Assembly (NCBI GenBank): GCA_050725495.1
Contig: JBOHHM010000143.1
Coordinates: 1-29,342, forward strand
From: JBOHHM01 sp050725495
Lineage (GTDB): Bacteria; Pseudomonadota; Gammaproteobacteria; Burkholderiales; Burkholderiaceae_C
DNA: 29,342 nucleotides
Direction: 5' to 3'
Shown: positions 1 through 9,174 of the stretch, one piece after another
Layout of the letters: every line of letters starts with the position of its first letter
Numbering within the stretch: the first letter of the stretch is position 1
The notes under the pieces: generated by a model
What the model was told of the DNA's origin: nothing
What the model saw: the letters and a program-made list of their open reading frames with translations, nothing else
The model's database searches: none
Translations under genes and position numbers: made by a program

Positions 1-140
1 CCATAGCTGGCCAGCGCGATGGCCACATAGGGGTGGAGCTCGGGCGTGACCATCCATAGCAAGGCGGCGAGCAGCACGAAGGGCGCGAGGCCCGCATAGC
101 CGAGCCGAATGATGAGTTTTTCAGACGAAATGGGCTGCAT
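1..140 (-). CDS. DUF3429-like membrane protein, N-terminal part only
   Basis: Reading the minus strand from an ATG at 140 gives 46 residues that run off the left edge of the window. The start MQPISSEK leads into a hydrophobic stretch (roughly residues 12-32) and then a second apolar stretch. The pattern LGYAGLAPFVLLAALL followed by VAIALASYG resembles DUF3429 membrane proteins, which have several transmembrane helices and no established function. It lies downstream of dsbC on the same strand, about 95 bp away, so it may be cotranscribed. An AAGGA-like sequence sits almost against the start codon, closer than ideal. The family call rests on this short N-terminus. Confidence 0.55.
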   Translation of the reverse strand, partial: MQPISSEKLIIRLGYAGLAPFVLLAALLWMVTPELHPYVAIALASY

Positions 141-164
141 GTCCTTATCCAGAGGTCGCTAGTT

Positions 165-181
165 GCTATAAATTTTGTAGC
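165..181. repeat. 17-bp Comamonadaceae-type palindrome, copy 1
   Basis: GCTATAAATTTTGTAGC is a near-palindrome with GCTA/TAGC ends around an AT-rich core, in the gap between dsbC and the DUF3429 gene. A second copy with the same ends and length lies at 25827-25843. From memory, similar GCTAT-N7-ATAGC elements are scattered through Comamonadaceae genomes; their function is unknown. Confidence 0.55.
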
Positions 182-234
182 TGACGGCAGGTTGCCCAGG
201 GCCTGCCGTCCCTGCTCATCGGGAAAAGGGGCGC

Positions 235-963
235 TTATTTGACGCTGGCCTCGGCCAGGAATTTCTCGACCTGCTGGGCGTTGATCGCGCCTGGCACGCG
301 GGCGCCGTCGGCAAAGATCAGCGTCGGGGTGCCCGTGATCTTGTGTTTTTTGCCGAATTCCAGGTTGCGGTTGAGCGCGGCCATGTCGCAGCTGGCGGCC
401 GCCGCGGGCTGGTCGCGCAGCATCCAGTCGGTCCAGGCCTTGGCCTTGTCCTTGGCGCACCAGATGCTTTTGGACTTGTCGACCGAGTCCGGGCCCAGGA
501 TCGGGTAGAGGAACAGGTAGACCGTGATGTTGTCCACCTTCTGCAGGTCGCGCTCGAAGCGCTTGCAGTAGCCGCAGTTCGGGTCTTCGAACACGGCGAC
601 CTTGCGCTTGCCGTTGCCGCGCACGATGGTGAAGGCGTCCTTCAGCGGCAGGGCGTCGAAGTCCACCGCCAATAGCTTTTCCATGCGCTCCTCGGTCAGG
701 TTGCGGCGCTGCCGGGTGTCGATCAGGGCGCCCTGGATCAGGAAGTTGCCCTCGGCGTCGGTGTAGAAGATGTCCGTGCCATTGACGCGCACTTCGTACA
801 GGCCGGCCATCGGCGACTTGCTGATCTCGTCGATCTTCTGCAGCTGCGGAATGCGCTCGGCCAGGTTCTTGCGGATCGTGGCCTCCTGGGCCAAAGCGCC
901 CAGGCTGGTCGTCAGGGCGGCGGTGGCCAGCCAGGTCAGCAGCAGGGTCTTGAGCAGTTTCAT
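235..963 (-). CDS. dsbC: DsbC-type periplasmic disulfide isomerase
   Basis: 242 aa, a normal DsbC/DsbG length. Residues 1-26 form a signal peptide (KLLK, then a leucine/alanine core, then cleavage after ALA), so the protein acts in the periplasm. Residues about 27-100 match the N-terminal dimerisation domain. The thioredoxin-fold domain carries the redox motif CGYC at 130-133, the structural pair C169/C192, and the cis-proline loop GTPT at 211-214. DsbC reshuffles wrong disulfide bonds in exported proteins and is kept reduced by DsbD. It lies 43 bp downstream of the ubiH-like gene on the same strand, which suggests one transcript. The Shine-Dalgarno sequence is weak (GGAC just upstream). Confidence 0.93.
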   Translation of the reverse strand: MKLLKTLLLTWLATAALTTSLGALAQEATIRKNLAERIPQLQKIDEISKSPMAGLYEVRVNGTDIFYTDAEGNFLIQGALIDTRQRRNLTEERMEKLLAVDFDALPLKDAFTIVRGNGKRKVAVFEDPNCGYCKRFERDLQKVDNITVYLFLYPILGPDSVDKSKSIWCAKDKAKAWTDWMLRDQPAAAASCDMAALNRNLEFGKKHKITGTPTLIFADGARVPGAINAQQVEKFLAEASVK

Positions 964-1006
964 CGTCGTCCAATCTGTGTTCTGTTCATGTCACGGCGGC
1001 GCCGCT

Positions 1007-2122
1007 TCAGTGCAAGCCCATCGCCTGGCGGGCCGTCCAGGTCTTGAGCGGGCCGCTGTGCTCGAAGCCCTTCATGCCCCAGTTGCGCAGCACCTGCCAG
1101 GGCCTGGCGCTGCGCGCAAACAGCTGCTGCAGGCCATCGGTGGCCAGCCCCATGGGCAGCACACCGGTTTTGCGCGCACGCTCATAACGGCGCAGCAGCC
1201 GGGCGTCGTTCACGGCTCGCCAGTCGCGCTGGTGCAGCACCCTGGCCAGTTCCGCCGCATCGGCCAGACCCAGGTTCAGGCCCTGGCCGGCCAGCGGATG
1301 CACGGTGTGCGCCGCGTCGCCAGCCAGCACCCAGCTTTGGCCGGCCGACACCCCGCTCCAGCGGTCCGCGCAGGCCAGCTGCAGCGGCCAGGCGGCGCGC
1401 TCGCCCATCAGACTGAGTCGACCCAAGGCCTGGTGGCTGGCGTCCTCCAGCCGCCGGGCAAAGCTTTCCGGGTCCAGGGCCAGCAACTGCGGGGCCTGCT
1501 TCTCATCGACAGACCACACAACCGCCACCGAGTTCCCTTGCGCGCCATCCAGCGGCAAAAAGGCCAGGATCTGGCCCTGTGCAAACCACTGGCGCGCCAC
1601 CTGACCATGCGGCAGTTCGCAGCTCAGCCGGGTGGCAATCGCGCGCTGCGGGTAGGGGCTGACGTCAAAGTCCACGCCCCATTCGGCTCGCGTGCTGCTG
1701 GCCTTGCCCTCGCACACCACGCTCAGGGTGGCGGGCTGCGGTGCGTCCAGTACTTCCACCAGCGGCTGGTAGCGCACGGCCTCGGTCAGACGCGCTTCCA
1801 GGGCCGGCACATCGACGATCCAGGCGAGGGCTGGAGCGCCCTGTTCGACGGCGTTGAAGTGAACCACGCCCCCGTCGTCGCCCCAGACCTGCATGGCTTG
1901 CACGGCCGTGGCATGGACCTCATCGGGCCAGCTGCGCAGGGCTTCCAGCAGCTGACGGGAGGCGGCGTTGAGCGCATAGGCCCGCACGTCGCCCGCCGCT
2001 GCAGCCGCTGGCGCAGGGGCCGCCACGAGACCCACGCGCAACCTTTCACGCGCCAGCAGCAGGGCCAGGGTACGGCCCACAATACCGGCGCCGCGGATAC
2101 AAACGTCAAACGATTGAGCCAT
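1007..2122 (-). CDS. ubiH: UbiH/UbiF/COQ6-family FAD-dependent hydroxylase
   Basis: 371 aa flavoprotein monooxygenase of the kind that hydroxylates the ring of ubiquinone precursors. The dinucleotide-binding motif GAGIVG is at 11-16. The second FAD motif, GDAAHTVHPLAGQGLNLG, is at 268-285 and is typical of the UbiH/UbiF/VisC group. The C-terminal helices include YERARK around 313. Which ring position it hydroxylates cannot be told from sequence alone, because beta-proteobacteria use different sets of these enzymes; the symbol denotes the family. It is the first gene of a leftward run ubiH-dsbC-DUF3429 and is divergent from the MOSC gene, with at most 73 bp between the starts. Confidence 0.85.
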   Translation of the reverse strand: MAQSFDVCIRGAGIVGRTLALLLARERLRVGLVAAPAPAAAAAGDVRAYALNAASRQLLEALRSWPDEVHATAVQAMQVWGDDGGVVHFNAVEQGAPALAWIVDVPALEARLTEAVRYQPLVEVLDAPQPATLSVVCEGKASSTRAEWGVDFDVSPYPQRAIATRLSCELPHGQVARQWFAQGQILAFLPLDGAQGNSVAVVWSVDEKQAPQLLALDPESFARRLEDASHQALGRLSLMGERAAWPLQLACADRWSGVSAGQSWVLAGDAAHTVHPLAGQGLNLGLADAAELARVLHQRDWRAVNDARLLRRYERARKTGVLPMGLATDGLQQLFARSARPWQVLRNWGMKGFEHSGPLKTWTARQAMGLH

Positions 2123-2195
2123 GGCTCGATTGTAGGAGGCAGGGCAGAATCGGGTGGTTCAGCAACCCCGCAACCCGCCGACAGGATTTCCCAAC

Positions 2196-3071
2196 GTGAG
2201 CCAGCCGTCCCCCGCGCCTTCCCAGGTCACAGCCACCATCGCCCGGCTGTTCGTCTACCCCATCAAGTCCTGCGCGGGCGTCGAGGTGCGCGAGGCCCTG
2301 CTGACCGAAACCGGGCTGGAGTTCGACCGCGCCTGGATGGTGGTCGACGAGAACGGCGACTTCGTGACCCAGCGCGAGCTGCCGCGCATGGCGCTGATCC
2401 GGCCGCAGCTCAAAACCTTTGAGATGGTGCTGCGCGCGCCGGGCATGCTGGCCCTGCACATCGCGCTCGATGCGGTTGAGCAGCCCGTCAAGGCCCGGGT
2501 CTGGGACGACGAGGTCAGCGCCTACGACATGGGCGATGTGGCGGCCCAGTGGTTCAGTGACTTTCTGGGCAAGAAATTACGCCTGGTGCGCTTTGACCCC
2601 GAGCACCAGCGCCTGTCGAGCCTCACATGGACAGCCGGCGTGCCAGCGCCCAACCAGTTCAGCGACGGCTACCCACTGCTGGTCACCAGCGAGGCCTCGG
2701 TGGCGGAACTCAACCGCCGGCTGGTGGCTGCGGGCCAGGCTGCCGCGGGTGTGGAGCGCTTCCGGGCCAACCTGGTGCTGGCCGATGTGCAGGCGCACGA
2801 CGAAGACCGCCTGGACCTGCTGCATATCGCCACCGGGCAGGGCGAGGTGCAGCTGCGGCCCGTCAAGCCCTGCGCCCGCTGCCCCATCCCCAACATCGAC
2901 CCGGCCACGGCCAGCAGCAGCCCCGAGGTCGGTGACACCCTGCAGGCCTACCGGCAGGACGCGCGCCTGAACGGCGCCATCACCTTCGGCATGAACGCCA
3001 TCGTGCTGCAAGGCGTCGAGCAGTGGTTGCGCGTCGGCCAGGTGGTGAGGGCCGACTACCGGTTTGACTGA
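2196..3071 (+). CDS. MOSC domain protein (YcbX-like)
   Basis: 291 aa if translation starts at GTG 2196. An N-terminal MOSC_N beta-barrel begins at IARLFVYPIKSCAGVEV. The MOSC domain ends with the conserved cysteine motif PCARC (C226 and C229) followed by PIPNIDP. Such proteins, for example E. coli YcbX, are molybdenum-cofactor-binding enzymes that reduce N-hydroxylated compounds; the substrate here is unknown. The frame is open back to a GTG at 2154, which has a strong AGGAGG at 2134-2139 but with a long 14-base spacer. I prefer 2196 because the earlier residues are proline-rich and unlike the family, but the start is not settled. Confidence 0.85.
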   Translation: MSQPSPAPSQVTATIARLFVYPIKSCAGVEVREALLTETGLEFDRAWMVVDENGDFVTQRELPRMALIRPQLKTFEMVLRAPGMLALHIALDAVEQPVKARVWDDEVSAYDMGDVAAQWFSDFLGKKLRLVRFDPEHQRLSSLTWTAGVPAPNQFSDGYPLLVTSEASVAELNRRLVAAGQAAAGVERFRANLVLADVQAHDEDRLDLLHIATGQGEVQLRPVKPCARCPIPNIDPATASSSPEVGDTLQAYRQDARLNGAITFGMNAIVLQGVEQWLRVGQVVRADYRFD

Positions 3072-3107
3072 GCACGCGCCGGGCTGGGGGCTTTGGCATC
3101 GGGCCCG

Positions 3108-3113
3108 TAAAAT
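3108..3113 (+). promoter_or_regulatory. candidate -10 box upstream of ychF
   Basis: TAAAAT lies 35 bases before the ychF start in an otherwise GC-rich gap, the right place for a sigma-70 -10 element. I see no good -35 hexamer 16-18 bases upstream, so this is tentative. Confidence 0.3.
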
Positions 3114-3148
3114 GATCGGTTTCCCCCCGTTCTCCTGAAAGCCCTGCC

Positions 3149-4240
<1,092 letters not shown>

Positions 4241-4410
4241 GTCTGATCTGCCGAGTGGCAAATCCGCAACGGGGGTAAGTGGATGTAGCATTGGACGGAA
4301 TGATCCCGACCGACGCCGCCCAGCCCCGTATTGAACCCTCAAACCTTGCCGCCAGCCGACCAGAGACCGCTGGCGCAGGGCTTGCCACCAACCGACGCGG
4401 GTAGGTCGAC
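4241..4410. other. left junction of the defence island
   Basis: 170 bp between ychF and the SNF2 helicase. I find no tRNA, integrase attachment-like repeat, transposon end or clear terminator. An in-frame TAG at 4402-4404 fixes the earliest possible start of the helicase at GTG 4411. The promoter for the island should lie here, but I could not pick a convincing -35/-10 pair. Confidence 0.5.
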
Positions 4411-7401
4411 GTGCACTACAGCCCGCACCAGCTTGCCTACTTCGCGCACAAGCTCACGCTGAAAGCGGCGGCCGATTCCATGGAACGCATGGCCGGCGCG
4501 CTGCTGGACGCGCAGGTGGACCTGAACCCCCATCAGATTGATGCAGCGTTGTTCGCTACCAGCAATCCGCTTTCGAAAGGCGCCATCCTGGCCGATGAAG
4601 TGGGCCTGGGCAAAACCATCGAAGCCGGCCTGCTGATCGCCCAGCTCTGGGCCGAGCGCAAGCGCCGCATTCTCGTCATCGTGCCGGCCAACTTGCGCAA
4701 GCAATGGCACCAAGAGCTTGCCGACAAGTTCGGCCTGGCCGCCACGATCCTCGAAGCCAAGTCGTTCCGCCAGGCCCTCAAGGAGGGCGTGGCGAACCCC
4801 TTTGATGCCGCGTCCACGGGCGGCGCCAGATCGGACCGTATCGTCATCTGCTCCTACCAGTTCGCAGCTGGCAAGGCGGAGCCCGTGCAAAGTGTGCCGT
4901 GGGATCTGGTGGTCATCGACGAAGCGCATCGCCTGCGCAATGTCTACAAACCCGACAACAAAACCGCCCGCACGCTGCGAGACGCGCTGTCGCACGCCCG
5001 CAAGGTTCTTCTCACCGCCACCCCACTGCAAAACTCGCTGCTGGAGCTGTATGGTCTGGTCAGCTTCATCGACGACCGTGTCTTTGGCGATCTGGACAGC
5101 TTTCGCCAGCAGTTCGGCAGCCTGCGCGAAGCCGGCAGCGCCAATGACGCTTTCAGGGCGCTGAAGCACCGCATCGGCCCCATCTGCAAACGCACCCTGC
5201 GCCGGCAGGTCGAGGCCTATGTCAAATACACCCGGCGCATCCCGGTGCTGCGCGAATTCAAGCCCGGCGACGACGAAGCGCGTCTGTACGACCTGGTGTC
5301 TGAATACCTCCAGCGCGACAACCTCTACGCGCTGCCCAACAGCCAGCGCCAGCTCATCACGCTGGTGCTGCGCAAGCTGCTGGCATCGAGCACCTTTGCC
5401 ATCGCAGGCGCATTGGAATCGCTGACGCGCCGGCTGCAACAGACGCTGGACGAGAAGGCCCCGGGCGGCTTGGTGGAAGAACTCGACGAGGACTACGAGT
5501 CGCTGGACGAAATCGCCGACGAACTGGGCGCTGACGAAGCCGAAGACAGCCGCCGGAAAACGGCGCAAGAGATGGCCGCCATTCGCGCCGAGATCATCGA
5601 CCTCGAAGGCTTCCGCCAGCTCGCCGTTTCGATTACCGAAAACGCCAAGGGACTTGCGCTGCTGCAGGCGCTGAAGGTCGCCTTCGAACGGCTGCGCGAA
5701 TTGGGTGCCGCCCAGAAGGCCATCATCTTCACCGAATCGCGCCGCACGCAGGACTATCTGCTCTCGCTACTGTCGCAAACCGAATACGCCGATAGCGTGG
5801 TGCTCTTCAACGGCACCAACAGCGATGCGCAGGCCCGCCGCGTCCACACCGAATGGGCGCAGCGGCACCATGGCTCCGACCGGGTCAGCGGCTCGCGCAC
5901 GGCGGACACCCGCGCCGCCCTGGTGGACTGGTTCCGCGAGCAGGGGCGGATCATGATCGCCACCGAGGCTGGCGCCGAAGGCATCAACCTGCAGTTCTGC
6001 TCACTGGTCGTCAACTACGACCTGCCCTGGAACCCCCAGCGCATCGAGCAGCGCATCGGCCGCTGCCACCGCTACGGCCAGAAGCACGACGTGGTGGTCG
6101 TCAACTTCCTGAACCGTGACAACGAAGCCGACCGCCGCGTCTTCGAGCTGCTGGAACAGAAGTTCAAGCTCTTCGACGGCGTCTTCGGCGCCAGCGACGA
6201 GGTGCTGGGTGCGGTGGAATCCGGCGTGGACTTCGAGCGCCGCATTGCCGACATCTACCAGAACTGCCGGCATCCCGACGAGATACACAGCGCCTTCGAG
6301 CAACTCCAGCTCGACCTGGCGGGCGAGATCAGCGGCGCGATGCTGAATGCCCGCCAGAAGCTGCTGGAGAACTTCGACGAAGACGTACAGGAGCGCCTCA
6401 AGATCGCCCAGACCGATGCCAAGGCCAGCCTCGACCGGCTGGAACGCCTGCTGATGCGCTTCACCCGCGCGATGCTCGACGGGCACGCACAGTTCGACGG
6501 CGACGGCCTGGCATTCACCCTGACCGCTTTGCCCACGCCGGTGAGCGATACCGGCGAAGACCCGGCGCACATCCCGTTGGGGCGCTACGAGCTGCCACGC
6601 CACAGCGAAGACGCACACGTCTACCGCCTGCAGCATCCCCTGGCCCAGGGCCTGTTGAAAGCTGCGCAACGCGCACCGTTGGCACCCGCCCGGTTGCACC
6701 TGGACTACGACGGCTATGGCGCACACGTCGCCGCGCTCAAGGCCTTGAAGGGTGCGCAGGGCGTGGCCGCCGTGCAACTCGTGCGGGTCGAATCTTTGGG
6801 TGCCACCGAGGAATTCCTCATCGCCGCCGCCACGGCGGCCGACCAGGTGCTGGACGCGGACCTCACCGAAAAACTGCTGGCCTTGCCGGGGCGAGCGGAG
6901 TTCCTGCCCCGCGCTGAAGCGGCGCTTGTATCCGCCAGCCAGCCGCCCGCACTGGCGCGGGAGCAATCACCACTCGACTTTGCCGCATCCCACGTCGCCA
7001 TCCCCACGCATCTGCAGGCTGCGCTGGACCGGCAGCGCGCCGACGTGATCGGCCGCATCGAGCAGCGCAACGTGGCCTTGTTTGCCGACGAAACCGAGAA
7101 ACTCGACGCCTGGGCCGACGACCAGAAGCTGGCACTGGAGCGCGACATCAAGGAACTGGACCGGCGTATCAAGGAGACCCGATCCAGGAGCAAAGGCGCA
7201 GTCACCCTCGTCGAGAAACTGGCGGCGCAGAAGGAGCAACGCGAGCTGGAGGCGCTGCGTGACCGCAAGCGACGCGAATTGTTTGCGCGGCAGGACGAGA
7301 TTCAGGGGCGGCGAGACAGCTTGATCGACGCGCTTGAGCTGCAATTGCAGCAGCAAGTCACTGCCCGCCAAATTGTTGCAGTGGAATGGGAGATGTCATG
7401 A
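4411..7401 (+). CDS. SNF2-family helicase/ATPase (RapA-like, defence-associated)
   Basis: 996 aa, starting at GTG 4411 because an in-frame stop lies 7 bases upstream and the N-terminus (YSPHQLAYFAHKL) looks family-typical. Helicase motifs are complete: Walker A in DEVGLGKT (62-69), Walker B DEAH (170-173), motif III LTATPLQNS (201-209), motif V EAGAEGINLQ and motif VI QRIGRCHRYGQ (from 547). An acidic, likely helical insertion lies near residues 350-390, and the last 90 or so residues form a charged coiled coil. SNF2 proteins move along double-stranded DNA and displace bound proteins. It heads the island operon and overlaps the KilA-N gene by 4 bases (ATGA). The order of the downstream genes suggests it belongs with the type III Mod/Res pair. 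Its exact role is unknown. Confidence 0.88.
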   Translation: MHYSPHQLAYFAHKLTLKAAADSMERMAGALLDAQVDLNPHQIDAALFATSNPLSKGAILADEVGLGKTIEAGLLIAQLWAERKRRILVIVPANLRKQWHQELADKFGLAATILEAKSFRQALKEGVANPFDAASTGGARSDRIVICSYQFAAGKAEPVQSVPWDLVVIDEAHRLRNVYKPDNKTARTLRDALSHARKVLLTATPLQNSLLELYGLVSFIDDRVFGDLDSFRQQFGSLREAGSANDAFRALKHRIGPICKRTLRRQVEAYVKYTRRIPVLREFKPGDDEARLYDLVSEYLQRDNLYALPNSQRQLITLVLRKLLASSTFAIAGALESLTRRLQQTLDEKAPGGLVEELDEDYESLDEIADELGADEAEDSRRKTAQEMAAIRAEIIDLEGFRQLAVSITENAKGLALLQALKVAFERLRELGAAQKAIIFTESRRTQDYLLSLLSQTEYADSVVLFNGTNSDAQARRVHTEWAQRHHGSDRVSGSRTADTRAALVDWFREQGRIMIATEAGAEGINLQFCSLVVNYDLPWNPQRIEQRIGRCHRYGQKHDVVVVNFLNRDNEADRRVFELLEQKFKLFDGVFGASDEVLGAVESGVDFERRIADIYQNCRHPDEIHSAFEQLQLDLAGEISGAMLNARQKLLENFDEDVQERLKIAQTDAKASLDRLERLLMRFTRAMLDGHAQFDGDGLAFTLTALPTPVSDTGEDPAHIPLGRYELPRHSEDAHVYRLQHPLAQGLLKAAQRAPLAPARLHLDYDGYGAHVAALKALKGAQGVAAVQLVRVESLGATEEFLIAAATAADQVLDADLTEKLLALPGRAEFLPRAEAALVSASQPPALAREQSPLDFAASHVAIPTHLQAALDRQRADVIGRIEQRNVALFADETEKLDAWADDQKLALERDIKELDRRIKETRSRSKGAVTLVEKLAAQKEQRELEALRDRKRRELFARQDEIQGRRDSLIDALELQLQQQVTARQIVAVEWEMS

Positions 7402-7832
7402 ACAAAGCGAACCGCGTCATCACGGTCAAAGGGGCCGAAGTCGCCATCGCGACGCGTCACGAGCAGGACTACATCTCGCTGACCGACATGGTCAAAAACT
7501 TCGAGGGCGGCAGTGCTCTCATCGAGCAATGGCTCAAGAACAAGGACACGGTCCTGTTCCTGGGTGTGTGGGAACAACTCAACAACGCGTTTTTTAATTC
7601 CCTCGAATTCGAGGGAATTAAAAACGAGGCCGGGCGCAACAGCTTCTTTCTGTCAGCCAAAAAGTGGATAGAAGCCACCGGCGCCATAGGCCTTCATGCC
7701 AAGGCAGGGCGCTACGGCGGCACCTTCGCCCACCGCGACATCGCCTTCGAATTCGGCTCCCTGCTGGGCGCGGGCGCGATCCAACGCCTCGGCCATCCGG
7801 GTGGCACCCGCAAGCTGGAGAAAAAACCATGA
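7398..7832 (+). CDS. KilA-N domain protein, shortened
   Basis: 144 aa. I chose ATG 7398 over ATG 7386 because it overlaps the upstream stop as ATGA and has GGGAG six bases upstream. Residues 1-121 look like a KilA-N domain, a DNA-binding module found in large DNA viruses, phages and defence islands: DYISLTDMVKNF, IEQWLKNKDTVLFLG, KKWIEATGAIGL and AGRYGGTFAHRDIAFEFG. Relatives I recall continue with WIS...FKLYLIKEFQRL and reach about 250-280 aa. Here a short unrelated tail (SLLGAGAIQRLGHPGG...) follows, so about half the usual protein is missing. Its stop overlaps the next start as ATGA, so coupling is kept. Codons 65-76 carry a perfect 34-bp palindrome. Confidence 0.8.
   Translation: MNKANRVITVKGAEVAIATRHEQDYISLTDMVKNFEGGSALIEQWLKNKDTVLFLGVWEQLNNAFFNSLEFEGIKNEAGRNSFFLSAKKWIEATGAIGLHAKAGRYGGTFAHRDIAFEFGSLLGAGAIQRLGHPGGTRKLEKKP
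7591..7624. repeat. perfect 34-bp palindrome inside the KilA-N gene
   Basis: The left half reads TTTTTAATTCCCTCGAA and the right half is its exact reverse complement; I checked all 17 base pairs. The centre contains GAATTC. It spans codons 65-76 (FFNSLEFEGIKN) of an otherwise GC-rich gene. As RNA it could form a 15-bp stem with an AAUU loop; as DNA it could be a dimer-binding site. It stops being symmetrical just outside (T at 7590 against C at 7625). Confidence 0.95.
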
Positions 7833-9118
7833 CCGAACCCACCATCACCTGCCCGAACTGCAAGACGGAAATCCGCCTCACCGAGTCGCTGGCCGCGCCT
7901 CTGCTGGCCGCCACGCGCAAGCAGTTCGAACAGCAACTCGCCCAAAAGGACGACGACATTGCCAAGCGCGAGCAAGGCATCCGCGAGAAGGAAAAGCAGA
8001 TCGCCGAGGCCAAACGCACGCTGGACGAGCAGATCGCCGACCAGTTGGCTGCGCAACTGAAGGCCGAGCGCACGCGCGTGATTGCCGAAGAGTCGAAGAA
8101 AGCCAAGCTCGCGAGCGCGGCAGAGCTGGAGGCCAAGGCGCTGGAACTAGCCGAGCTGCAGGAAGTGCTCAAGACCCGCGACGAGAAGCTGGCCGAGGCG
8201 CAGAAGGCGCAGGCCGAACTCATCAAGAAGCAGCGCGAACTGGACGACGCCAAACGCGAACTGGAACTCACCGTCGAGAAACGCGTGCAGGACGGCCTGA
8301 CCGAAGTGCGCGCCCAAGCCAGGCGCGAGGCCGAGGACGGCCTCAAGCTCAAGGTGATGGAAAAGGACCAGACCATTGCCTCGATGCAGCAGAAGATCGA
8401 GGAACTCAAGCAGAAAGCCGAGCAAGGCTCACAGCAACTGCAAGGCGAGGTGCAGGAACTGGAGCTGGAAAGCCTGCTGCGCGCCAAGTTCCCCTTCGAC
8501 ACCATCGAGCCCGTGCCCAAGGGCGAATTCGGCGGCGACGCGCTGGAGCGAGTGATGAGCGCGGGCGGCCAGGCCTGCGGCACCATCCTATGGGAATCGA
8601 AGCGCACCAAGAACTGGAGCGATGGCTGGCTGACCAAGCTGCGCGAAGACCAGCGCACGGCGAAGGCCGAAGTGGCGGTGCTGGTCAGCCAGGCGCTGCC
8701 CAAAGGCGTCGAGGCCTTCGACGTGCTCGACGGCGTCTGGGTCACCAGCCCGCGTGCCGCGTTGCCGGTCGCCACCGTGCTGCGGCACTCGTTGCAACAG
8801 GTCAGCATGGCCCGAGCCGTCTCCGAAGGCCAGCAAACCAAGACCGAGATGGTCTACCAGTACCTCACCGGCCCACGCTTTCGCCAGCGGGTGGAAGCCA
8901 TCGTCGAAGCCTTTTCGTCGATGCAGGAGGACTTGGACAAGGAGCGCAAGGCCATCATGAAGCAGTGGGCCAAGCGAGAGGAGCAGATCGAGCGGGTGAT
9001 GGGGGCGACGGTGGGGATGTATGGGGACTTGCAGGGGATTGCGGGCAAGTCGCTGCAAGAGATTGAAGGGCTTGAACTGGCGGCGCTCGGATTCGATGCA
9101 AACACACCTTCAGAGTGA
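7829..9118 (+). CDS. DUF2130 coiled-coil protein (COG4487), possible nuclease
   Basis: 429 aa from ATG 7829, which overlaps the KilA-N stop. The N-terminus carries a CxxC knuckle (C8, C11 in CPNCKTEI). Residues about 30-205 are a long, highly charged coiled coil (repeated E/K/A/L heptads). The C-terminal DUF2130 domain starts near LLRAKFPFDTIEPV. It holds D237 (in GGD) and then ILWESKRTKNW with E256 and K258, followed by KLREDQRTAKAEVAVLVS. The D...ExK layout after a hydrophobic strand resembles a PD-(D/E)XK nuclease core, but that is my inference; the family has no established function that I know of. The KilA-N/DUF2130/SNF2 overlaps suggest one functional unit. Confidence 0.85.
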   Translation: MTEPTITCPNCKTEIRLTESLAAPLLAATRKQFEQQLAQKDDDIAKREQGIREKEKQIAEAKRTLDEQIADQLAAQLKAERTRVIAEESKKAKLASAAELEAKALELAELQEVLKTRDEKLAEAQKAQAELIKKQRELDDAKRELELTVEKRVQDGLTEVRAQARREAEDGLKLKVMEKDQTIASMQQKIEELKQKAEQGSQQLQGEVQELELESLLRAKFPFDTIEPVPKGEFGGDALERVMSAGGQACGTILWESKRTKNWSDGWLTKLREDQRTAKAEVAVLVSQALPKGVEAFDVLDGVWVTSPRAALPVATVLRHSLQQVSMARAVSEGQQTKTEMVYQYLTGPRFRQRVEAIVEAFSSMQEDLDKERKAIMKQWAKREEQIERVMGATVGMYGDLQGIAGKSLQEIEGLELAALGFDANTPSE

Positions 9119-9174
9119 ACGGTTTCGGAGTAGAGGTCGTCTCACATCGCGACTAACGCAGCAAGGAGAAGAAG

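Noticed and set aside
4397..4403. GCGGGTA shared by the left junction and the right junction (near 25686), as possible attachment repeats
   Set aside because: Only 7 bp and GC-rich, expected by chance; no integrase is present.
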